Below are positions 43,724-50,131 of a stretch of 50,131 bases of DNA, in pieces. The position numbers and the translations under genes are program-made. The stretch lies in the NCBI RefSeq assembly GCF_000783395.1, contig NZ_JSFK01000001.1, forward strand, positions 551,540 through 601,670, given 5' to 3'. Numbering within the stretch: position 1 is the first letter of the stretch; each line of letters opens with the position of its first letter. The notes under the pieces are model-generated. The model worked only from the letters and a program-made list of their open reading frames with translations. It made no database searches and had not been told where the DNA came from. Origin of the DNA: Pseudomonas chlororaphis (GTDB lineage Bacteria > Pseudomonadota > Gammaproteobacteria > Pseudomonadales > Pseudomonadaceae).

Positions 43724-44474
43724 ACTCTGCTTGCTCGCTGCATTCATCAGCCCGTTGGCCTGTGCCCAAGTGGTCAGCGTCGAAACCAACTCGCTGATGC
43801 GTTTGCCCAATACCACCAGCACGTTGCAGCTCGAACGTCTGGACGTGGCCGATTACGGCACTTTGCTGGTTCCCGCCAACGTGACCGAATTGACGGTGGG
43901 CGAGTTGCGTTTGGGTCATGAAGCGCGCATTGCAATCGTTCCGGCTGAACAGGCGCTGGAATTGAAAGTGGCCCGCGCCGAACTGAGCGAAGGCAGTCAG
44001 ATCACCGCGCGCGGGGCACCGGGGACTTATGAAAAAGCCGCCCGTGCGGGGCGCAATCTGAATCTGCAATTCAAGGCGTTGAACGCGCCTCAGCTGTTGG
44101 TCGATGCTCGTGGCGGCACTGGGGCTCCGGGTTTTGTCGGTCTCGATGGCGGTAACGGCGAAGACCCGGGCTGCACTTATGGTTCGGCCGGGCACGGTTT
44201 TGACGGCAGTAACGGCAGCGACGGCCAACCGGGTGCACCGGGTGCGCTGGTACGCCTTGAAGTGCCGCGCGAGTTTCCGGCTGAGCTGATCAAGGTCAAC
44301 GTGGCGGGTGGCAACGGCGGCCCGGCGGGTGTTGGCGGCAAAGCAGGGAAGGGCGGCAAGTCCAAGGGTTGCCTGGTGTATCGCGCCGATGGCGGCAAGA
44401 ACGGCAAGGCCGGGGCGGATGGACAGCCTGGGCCAGTGGGGGCGGCGGGCGCTGTGACTGTGCAGCGCCTCTGA
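43716..44474 (+). CDS. Collagen-like exported protein
   Basis: A 252-residue exported protein. Signal peptide 1-17 (LCLLAAFISPLACA). A beta-rich N-terminal domain (about 20-120: LERLDVADYGTLLVPANVTE, LTVGELRLGHEARIAIVPAE) is followed by Gly-rich collagen-type tracts (GAPGFVGLDGGNGEDPG, FDGSNGSDGQPGAPGA, then GKAGKGGKSKG, GGKNGKAGADGQPGPVG). Gly-X-Y runs are interrupted, so a perfect triple helix is not expected. GGAGG precedes the ATG at 43716, which lies inside the end of the DUF1145 gene. Function unknown; surface or matrix role is only a guess. Confidence 0.78.
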   Translation: MRKLCLLAAFISPLACAQVVSVETNSLMRLPNTTSTLQLERLDVADYGTLLVPANVTELTVGELRLGHEARIAIVPAEQALELKVARAELSEGSQITARGAPGTYEKAARAGRNLNLQFKALNAPQLLVDARGGTGAPGFVGLDGGNGEDPGCTYGSAGHGFDGSNGSDGQPGAPGALVRLEVPREFPAELIKVNVAGGNGGPAGVGGKAGKGGKSKGCLVYRADGGKNGKAGADGQPGPVGAAGAVTVQRL

Positions 44475-44482
44475 ACGTTTTA

Positions 44483-44801
44483 CCCTCACCCCAGCCCTCT
44501 CCCGGAGGGAGAGGGGGCCGACCGAGGTGACTCAGGCTATCCATCGACCTGAAAAACCGTGTCGATTATGGATTCAAAGCTAATCCTTCAGGTCGGCGTA
44601 ACTCTTCAATATCCCCCATTCAGTCCCCTCTCCCTCCGGGAGAGGGCTAGGGTGAGGGGCTTTCCGAGGTGACTCAGGCTATCCATCGACCTGAAAAACC
44701 GAGTCGATTATGGATTCAAAGCCAATCTTTCAAGTCGGCGTATCTCCTCAATATCCCCCATTCAGTCCCCTCTCCCTTTGGGAGAGGGCTAGGGTGAGGG
44801 G
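44483..44801. repeat. Composite palindromic repeat element, copy C
   Basis: Full element 44483-44659 plus a second right half 44661-44801 in tandem. Repeated core ccgaggtgactcaggctatc and cgacctgaaaaaccg...tcgatta...attcaaagc; each copy ends ccctctccc..gggagagggctagggtgagggg. It fills the gap between the collagen-like gene and the CopD-like gene. Confidence 0.85.
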
Positions 44802-44811
44802 CTGTTGATTT

Positions 44812-45276
44812 TCAGATCATCGGTCTTGCCGCCGCAATCGCCACCAGCACCAGCCCGACAATCAGATTAAGCCCCACCACCCGGCGAATTCGCCCCAACA
44901 CCGCCGCACCCGCCGGCCAGTCCTTCGCTTCCACCGCTTTACGCAGCTCGGGCAGCATCAATCCCTGAATCCGGATAAACAGCGCCGTCATCACCACATA
45001 CAAGCCCATCATCACCTGCACATACTTCGGCGCGGTCTCGAAACCGACCTGCTGCAAATGCAACATGCCCACGCCGCTGATCGGCAACAGGATCACCGCA
45101 ACCCAGACCCAACGGAAAAAACCTTGAAACACTTCCACCCACAAGGTCAGGCGGGCAGGGCCGTCGAGGGCCTTCACAGCCGCCGGGCGCAGGATCATCC
45201 AGGCGAAAAACATGCCGCCGACCCAGACCAGGGCGGACAGGACATGCAGGGGATAAACGAGGCTAAAAAGTGTCAT
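44812..45276 (-). CDS. CopD-family/DUF4149-like membrane protein
   Basis: A 154-residue membrane protein with four hydrophobic segments. The N-terminal PLHVLSALVWVGGMFFAW is the CopD-type motif with a conserved His; MLHLQQVGFETAPKYVQVMM and RIRRVVGLNLIVGLVLVAIA follow. Members of this family (CopD, or UPF0093-like short ones) have a suspected role in copper or haem-related membrane redox, but no experimental role is known for the short version. Start ATG 45276; the frame extends to 45333 without a good start. Divergent from dinG. Confidence 0.7.
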   Translation of the reverse strand: MTLFSLVYPLHVLSALVWVGGMFFAWMILRPAAVKALDGPARLTLWVEVFQGFFRWVWVAVILLPISGVGMLHLQQVGFETAPKYVQVMMGLYVVMTALFIRIQGLMLPELRKAVEAKDWPAGAAVLGRIRRVVGLNLIVGLVLVAIAAARPMI

Positions 45277-45337
45277 TGGGTTACTCCGTTCTGCGCAGGA
45301 TCGATTCGCGGGGTATGATAGCCGCCGATCCAAACCA

Positions 45338-45353
45338 CTGAAAATTTATCCAG
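45338..45353 (+). promoter_or_regulatory. LexA (SOS) box upstream of dinG
   Basis: ctgaaaatttatccag fits CTG-N10-CAG with an AT-rich centre, 22 bp before the dinG start; DinG is a known SOS gene in E. coli. Confidence 0.75.
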
Positions 45354-45375
45354 CGTTTTTTGCGCCCGACACTCA

Positions 45376-47520
45376 ATGATCAGCACTGAACTCAAAACCA
45401 CGATCCAGGGCGCCTACTCGCGTTTTCTAGAGGCCAAGAGCCTCAAGCCGCGTTACGGCCAGCGCCTGATGATCGCTGAAATCGCCAAAGTCCTCGGGGA
45501 TATCGACACCGACGACGAAGGCCGGCGCAGTGGCGACCCCGCGATTGTCGCGGTGGAAGCCGGCACCGGTACCGGCAAGACAGTGGCCTACAGCCTCGCG
45601 GCGATCCCCACCGCCAAACTGGCCGGCAAACGTCTGGTCATCGCCACCGCGACCGTGGCCCTGCAAGAGCAGATCGTCTACAAGGATCTGCCCGACCTGA
45701 TGCGCAACAGCGGGCTGAACTTCAGTTTCGCGCTGGCCAAGGGCCGTGGCCGCTACATGTGCCTGTCCAAGCTCGACATGCTGTTGCAGGAAGGCCACGC
45801 GCAAACCGCCACCGCTCAGCTGTTCGAAGAAGAAGGCTTCAAGATCGAGGTCGATGAGGCCAGTCAGAAGCTGTTCACCAGCATGATCGAAAAACTCGCC
45901 GGCAATAAATGGGACGGCGACCGCGACAGCTGGCCGAACGCGCTCGAAGACGCCGACTGGGCGCGGCTGACCACCGATCACAGTCAGTGCACCAACCGTC
46001 ATTGCCCGAACTTCGGCCAGTGCGCCTTCTACAAGGCCCGCGAAGGCATGGGCAAGGTCGACGTGATCGTCACCAACCACGACATGGTTCTGGCTGACCT
46101 GGCCTTGGGCGGCGGTGCGGTGCTTCCCGACCCTCGCGACACCATTTATGTGTTCGACGAAGGTCATCACCTGCCGGACAAGGCCATCGGCCATTTCGCC
46201 CATTACACGCGCCTGCGTTCCACTGCCGACTGGCTGGAAACCACCGCGAAGAACCTCACCAAACTGCTGGCCCAGCACCCGCTGCCGGGCGACCTCGGCA
46301 AATTGATCGAACAGGTGCCGGAGCTGGCGCGCGAGATCAAGGCCCAGCAACAGTTCATGTTCAGCGCCTGCGAACAGGTCGCCGATTTCAAACCCGGCGA
46401 GGACGTCGAGGGCCGTGAGCGCCCGCGCCATCGCTTCGTCGCCGGGGTGATTCCCGAGCACATGCGCGAAATGGGCATCGAGCTGAAGAAAGGCTTTTCG
46501 CGCCTCAACGATCTGTTCACGCGCCTCACCGACCTGCTCAAGGAAGGCATGGACGGCGAGGTCAACATCGGCATCGCCAGCAATCAGGCCGAAGAGTGGT
46601 ATCCGTTATTCGGCAGTCTGTTGTCCCGTGCCTCGGGCAACTGGGAACTGTGGACCGCGTTTACCGCCGAAGATCCTGAAGACAGCCCACCGATGGCGCG
46701 TTGGCTGACCTTGGCCGAGAGCGGCTCGCTGTTCGACATCGAGGTCAACGCCAGTCCGATTCTGGCGGCGGAAACCTTGCGCCGCAGCCTGTGGAACGTG
46801 GCTTACGGCTGCCTGGTGACCTCGGCAACCCTGACTGCGCTGGGCACTTTCGACCGTTTCCGCATGCGTGCCGGTCTGCCGAAAAAAGCCGTCACCGCCG
46901 TGGTGCCGAGCCCTTTCCATCACGCCGATGCCGGTGTGTTGCGGGTGCCGGATCTGAAGGCCGATCCACGTGATGCCGCTGCGCATACGGCGGCGATCAT
47001 CCGTGAGTTGCCGGATCTGGTCGAAGGCTCGCGCGGTACGCTGGTGCTGTTTTCTTCGCGCAAACAGATGCAGGACGTGTTCGACGGCCTCGACCGCGAC
47101 TGGCGCAAGCAGGTGTTCATTCAAGGCAACCTGTCGAAACAGGAAACCCTGAACAAGCACAAGGCGCGGGTCGATGGCGGTGATTCCAGCGTGCTGTTCG
47201 GTCTCGCCAGTTTTGCCGAAGGTGTCGACTTGCCGGGTGCCTACTGCGAGCACGTGGTGATCGCCAAGATCCCGTTCTCGGTGCCGGATGATCCGGTCGA
47301 AGCGGCGCTGTCGGAGTGGATCGAGGCCCGTGGCGGCAATCCGTTCATGGAAATCTCTGTCCCCGATGCTTCGCTCAAGCTGGTTCAGGCTTGCGGGCGT
47401 CTGCTGCGTACAGAAGAAGACCGCGGCACCATCACCTTGCTCGATCGGCGCCTGGTCACCCAGCGCTACGGCAAGGCGATCCTCAATGCGTTGCCTCCTT
47501 TCCGTCGTGAAATATCCTGA
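45376..47520 (+). CDS. dinG: ATP-dependent DNA helicase DinG
   Basis: DinG is an XPD-like 5'-3' iron-sulfur superfamily 2 helicase that unwinds R-loops, D-loops and replication blocks. The 714-residue protein has Walker A EAGTGTGKTV (Lys68), four Fe-S cysteines (Cys129, Cys205, Cys210, Cys216), motif II DEGH (YVFDEGHHLP), HD2 motifs LVTSATLTALG and LVLFSSRKQMQDVFDG, and ACGRLLRTEEDRGTITLLDR at the end. Length equals E. coli DinG (716). LexA box 22 bp upstream; a hairpin terminator directly after the stop. Confidence 0.96.
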   Translation: MISTELKTTIQGAYSRFLEAKSLKPRYGQRLMIAEIAKVLGDIDTDDEGRRSGDPAIVAVEAGTGTGKTVAYSLAAIPTAKLAGKRLVIATATVALQEQIVYKDLPDLMRNSGLNFSFALAKGRGRYMCLSKLDMLLQEGHAQTATAQLFEEEGFKIEVDEASQKLFTSMIEKLAGNKWDGDRDSWPNALEDADWARLTTDHSQCTNRHCPNFGQCAFYKAREGMGKVDVIVTNHDMVLADLALGGGAVLPDPRDTIYVFDEGHHLPDKAIGHFAHYTRLRSTADWLETTAKNLTKLLAQHPLPGDLGKLIEQVPELAREIKAQQQFMFSACEQVADFKPGEDVEGRERPRHRFVAGVIPEHMREMGIELKKGFSRLNDLFTRLTDLLKEGMDGEVNIGIASNQAEEWYPLFGSLLSRASGNWELWTAFTAEDPEDSPPMARWLTLAESGSLFDIEVNASPILAAETLRRSLWNVAYGCLVTSATLTALGTFDRFRMRAGLPKKAVTAVVPSPFHHADAGVLRVPDLKADPRDAAAHTAAIIRELPDLVEGSRGTLVLFSSRKQMQDVFDGLDRDWRKQVFIQGNLSKQETLNKHKARVDGGDSSVLFGLASFAEGVDLPGAYCEHVVIAKIPFSVPDDPVEAALSEWIEARGGNPFMEISVPDASLKLVQACGRLLRTEEDRGTITLLDRRLVTQRYGKAILNALPPFRREIS

Positions 47521-47554
47521 GACAACGGTGGGCAGTTTTGCCCGCCGTGTTGTC
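47521..47554 (+). terminator. Hairpin after dinG
   Basis: gacaacggtgggc / gcccgccgtgttgtc with a mismatch-bearing 12-bp stem and a TTTT in the loop, starting at the dinG stop. Probable terminator although the tail is T-poor. Confidence 0.65.
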
Positions 47555-47615
47555 TATCTCTCTGCCATCGCTTTTCCATTGGCCATTGTTGGTCGCTAGG
47601 GAGAACTCCGTTCTT

Positions 47616-50096
47616 ATGATCCGCCGTTCGTTGCCTGCCGTTTTCACTTTGATCTTCGCCACGCCGCTGTTCGCGGCGCCTGCGGGTCAGCAGACCCTGT
47701 TCAACTTCGTTCGCCCTGCCGACGTAGTCAAAGTTGCGACCGAAAATGCCGATCTGCCGCAAGCCAACGCCGAACAGACACCGGAAGGTGAAGTGCTGCG
47801 CCGGGTGACGTTCAACCCGGCGACGCGCCCGACCTTGCGTCTGACGCCGCAAACCGGCGCGTGGGACTGGTCGCAGTCCGGCATGATGAGCCTGCGCTTG
47901 CAGAGCGCGATGAACTGGGCTGTGACGGTTTATGTGCAAATCCAGAGCAATGACGGCCGCACACTGGTCAGCCGTGTCGACCTGCCGGCCGGCCCTGCGC
48001 AAACCCTTTTGGTTCCGCTGGTGGCGTCTACGCCGCTGAGCCAAGGCATGAAAGCCGGGCCGCCAATGCCGATGACAGTCGATGGTCAGCGGATCCTGCT
48101 GGCCGCCAGCAGCGGCGAGGTCGATCGCAGTCAAGTGGTCTCGGTGAGCCTGTCGATGGATCAGCCGAAAGTTGCCCAGAGTTTGCTGCTCGAACGCTTT
48201 GGCGTGCAGGACGGCGACTCGGTCATCCAAGCCGTTTACGGCAATCTGGTTGACGCCTACGGGCAATCGACCCGCAGCAAGTGGCCGGAAAAGGTCAGCA
48301 ACGACGAACAACTGAAATCCGCCGCCGCCAAGGAACAGCAACAGCTGAAAACCTGGCTCGCCGAGCGTGAAAAGTCCTCGCTGGACAAATTCGGTGGCTG
48401 GAACAAAGGCCCGGCGTTCAAAGCCAGCGGTTTCTTCCGCACTGAAAAGCGCGATGGCCGCTGGTATCTGGTCACGCCTGAAGGTCACCCGTTTTACTCG
48501 CTGGGTGTGAACACCGTCAGCCCGCAGGTCAACCAGACCTACGTCGCCGGCCGTGAGTACATGTTCGAATCCTTGCCTAAAGCTGATGAACCCTTGGCCA
48601 GACATTTTGGCGAAGGCGACAACCGTGGCGGCAACGGTGTTGATCAGGGCCGGGGATACGGTAACGGGCGCTGGTACGACTTCTACGGCGCCAACCTGCA
48701 GCGCGTGTACGGTGAGCCGTGCAAAGCCGACAGTGAAAGCAAGTCCGGGGTAGCGGAAGCGGCCAAGTCTGCAGCCGCTGAAACGGCCGCCGTCCAAGCC
48801 GCCGAGCCTGCCCCTGTACCTGCCGAGGCGAAGTCCGGCGTCGCTGAAGCGGCCAAGACTGAAACCGTACAAGCGACGACAGAAAAGGCTGCCGAACTGT
48901 GCAAGGCCACCATCGATGAGCAACAGTGGGCCAGCCACACGCTTGATCGCCTGCAAGCCTGGGGCTTCAACACGGTCGGCAACTGGAGTGCCGATTCGCT
49001 AACTGAAGCCGAGCGCGTGCCGTACACCTTGCCGCTGTCGATCGTCGGCGACTACACCAGCATCAGCACCGGCAGCGACTGGTGGGGCGGCATGCCCGAT
49101 CCATTCGATCCGCGTTTCGCCATGGCCACCGAGCGCGCCGTCGCCATCGCCGCCCGCGATCACCGCGATGATCCGTGGCTGATTGGCTACTACGCCGACA
49201 ACGAACTGGCCTGGGCCGGTCCCGGCGATGATCCGAAATCCCGTTACGCGTTGGCTTACGGCACGCTGAAAATGACCACCGACGTGCCGGCCAAGCGTGC
49301 GTTCCTCAAGCAGTTGCGCGACAAGTACCGCAATCAGGCAGGGCTGTCGAAGGCTTGGGGCATCGATCTGCCGGCGTGGGAATTGATGGAAGATCCGGGC
49401 TTTGTACCGCCGCTGCCGAACCCGGAGCACCCGGAAATCGAGGCTGACTTCAAATACTTCCAGAAGGTTTTCGCCGACACTTACTTCAAGACCATTTCCG
49501 ACTCGCTGAAATGGCACGCGCCGAACCAGTTGCTGCTCGGCGGCCGTTTCGCCATCAGTACTCCGGAAGCAGTGGCGTCCTGCGCGCAGTATTGCGATGT
49601 GCTGAGCTTCAATATGTACACGCTCAAACCGCAGGACGGCTATGACTTTGCCGCGCTGAGCGCTTTGGACAAGCCGGTACTGATCACCGAGTTCAACTTC
49701 GGCTCGGCCGATCGTGGCCCGTTCTGGGGCGGCGTCACGCAAGTGGCCAAGGAAGAAGATCGCGGTCCGGCGTACGCCAACTTCCTCAAGCAGGCCTTGA
49801 GCGAACCGTCGATTGTCGGCGTGCATTGGTTCCAGTATCTGGATCAACCGGTGACCGGGCGTCTGCTCGATGGCGAGAACGGTCACTTTGGTCTGGTGGG
49901 CGTGACGGATCTGCCGTATCAGGGTTTCGTCGAAACGGTGCGCAAGAGCAATTTGCAGGCGCTTGATCAGCTTGGCAAAGAGGCTGAGAAAGCGGCCGCA
50001 GCGGCGGGGCATGAGGCAGAGGGCGGCAGGAAAGGCGAGGCCGGTAAAGGGCCGGGGGCAGGGCATGCCGGTGGGCATTCGGGGAATGGTCATTAA
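47616..50096 (+). CDS. Agarase/beta-galactosidase-like glycoside hydrolase (GH50/GH42-type)
   Basis: An 826-residue exported glycoside hydrolase. Signal peptide 1-20 (LPAVFTLIFATPLFA). N-terminal beta-sandwich-like domain (about 25-200), then a TIM-barrel catalytic domain with GHPFYSLGVNTVSPQVNQTY, the acid/base Glu530 in YYADNELAW and the nucleophile Glu692 in LITEFNFGSADRGPFWGG. This resembles GH50 agarase-like enzymes and related GH42/GH5 clan members; I cannot fix the family without a search, and substrate is unknown. Two features stand out: a 60-residue Ala/Glu/Lys-rich insertion at 371-430 with a 30-residue duplication, and a Gly/His-rich C-terminal tail (GHEAEGGRKGEAGKGPGAGH). Start ATG 47616. 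Confidence 0.75.
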   Translation: MIRRSLPAVFTLIFATPLFAAPAGQQTLFNFVRPADVVKVATENADLPQANAEQTPEGEVLRRVTFNPATRPTLRLTPQTGAWDWSQSGMMSLRLQSAMNWAVTVYVQIQSNDGRTLVSRVDLPAGPAQTLLVPLVASTPLSQGMKAGPPMPMTVDGQRILLAASSGEVDRSQVVSVSLSMDQPKVAQSLLLERFGVQDGDSVIQAVYGNLVDAYGQSTRSKWPEKVSNDEQLKSAAAKEQQQLKTWLAEREKSSLDKFGGWNKGPAFKASGFFRTEKRDGRWYLVTPEGHPFYSLGVNTVSPQVNQTYVAGREYMFESLPKADEPLARHFGEGDNRGGNGVDQGRGYGNGRWYDFYGANLQRVYGEPCKADSESKSGVAEAAKSAAAETAAVQAAEPAPVPAEAKSGVAEAAKTETVQATTEKAAELCKATIDEQQWASHTLDRLQAWGFNTVGNWSADSLTEAERVPYTLPLSIVGDYTSISTGSDWWGGMPDPFDPRFAMATERAVAIAARDHRDDPWLIGYYADNELAWAGPGDDPKSRYALAYGTLKMTTDVPAKRAFLKQLRDKYRNQAGLSKAWGIDLPAWELMEDPGFVPPLPNPEHPEIEADFKYFQKVFADTYFKTISDSLKWHAPNQLLLGGRFAISTPEAVASCAQYCDVLSFNMYTLKPQDGYDFAALSALDKPVLITEFNFGSADRGPFWGGVTQVAKEEDRGPAYANFLKQALSEPSIVGVHWFQYLDQPVTGRLLDGENGHFGLVGVTDLPYQGFVETVRKSNLQALDQLGKEAEKAAAAAGHEAEGGRKGEAGKGPGAGHAGGHSGNGH
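48726..48905 (+). repeat. Low-complexity insert with 30-residue duplication in the hydrolase
   Basis: Residues 371-430: KSGVAEAAK occurs at 376-384 and again at 406-414, so the 90-base unit is duplicated with silent differences between copies. Ala/Glu-rich with Pro spacers; it interrupts the catalytic domain between two structured segments. Confidence 0.7.
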
Positions 50097-50109
50097 CGCG
50101 TGACGCTTT

Positions 50110-50131
50110 AAAAAGATCGCATCCTGCGGCA
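50110..50131. repeat. Truncated type-4 repeat at window edge
   Basis: aaaagatcgcatcctgcggc matches the left arm of the repeat at 40502 with three mismatches; the rest lies outside the window. Confidence 0.6.

Noticed and set aside
47466..48956. 496-residue minus-strand frame over the hydrolase start
   Set aside because: Antisense shadow; hydrolase signal peptide and motifs on the plus strand are convincing.

Overview
The window looks like the chromosome of a Pseudomonas of the fluorescens group. It is GC-rich, and the aotJQMOP arginine/ornithine importer, quiP acylase, rhlG reductase, mprF/virJ pair, DUF1145, DUF3077 and dense REP/REPIN palindromes are a typical Pseudomonas combination. Most of it is core housekeeping sequence. 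One short islet (about 8.1-10.9 kb) looks accessory.

Layout. 0-7.6 kb: tRNA and ribosome modification (trmO, an RsuA/RluF-like protein lacking the catalytic Asp, rimO), rhlG, yehS, a GNAT and the K+ importer kup. 7.7-10.9 kb: DUF3077 gene with a long, strongly structured leader, then divergently a short ORF, an 11-bp dyad and a tight three-gene operon: HTH protein, AbiEii-type nucleotidyltransferase, PP2C phosphatase. This is the best candidate for an undescribed toxin-antitoxin or defence-like module. 11-15 kb: virJ and mprF (aminoacyl-phosphatidylglycerol hydrolase and synthase/flippase). 15.2-17 kb: two tandem initiator tRNA genes and SOS-controlled dinB. 17-25 kb: lipoprotein, proS, ampG, alkyltransferase-like protein, DUF481 protein, cold-shock protein, dcd.

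24.7-35.2 kb: the ligase-associated DNA repair set (PdeM, Lhr-type helicase, ATP-dependent ligase, exonuclease) is present but split into two halves by the complete aotJQMOP operon, all on the minus strand. 35.5-41.6 kb: quiP, a YfcG-like glutathione transferase, an isochorismatase-fold protein with Ser at the nucleophile position, two SEC-C proteins, an LEA-like lipoprotein and a methyltransferase-like protein. 41.8-44.5 kb: two paralogous OmpA-family lipoproteins, each with a leader hairpin that hides its Shine-Dalgarno sequence, then a DUF1145 membrane protein overlapping a collagen-like secreted protein. 44.8-50.1 kb: a CopD-like membrane protein, SOS-controlled dinG and a large agarase-like glycoside hydrolase with a low-complexity insert.

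Repeats. At least four families occupy the gaps: REP pairs of two types (core ctggcttgccag and cgagcctgctcg), a third type (cores gcgtgggaa and ggacgctccgcgt), a fourth type (gatcgcag...gcagctcc), plus a larger 160-320 bp composite palindromic element at three loci. No CRISPR array, rRNA, insertion sequence or prophage is visible. All protein identities are from recognition of sequence motifs, not from a database search.
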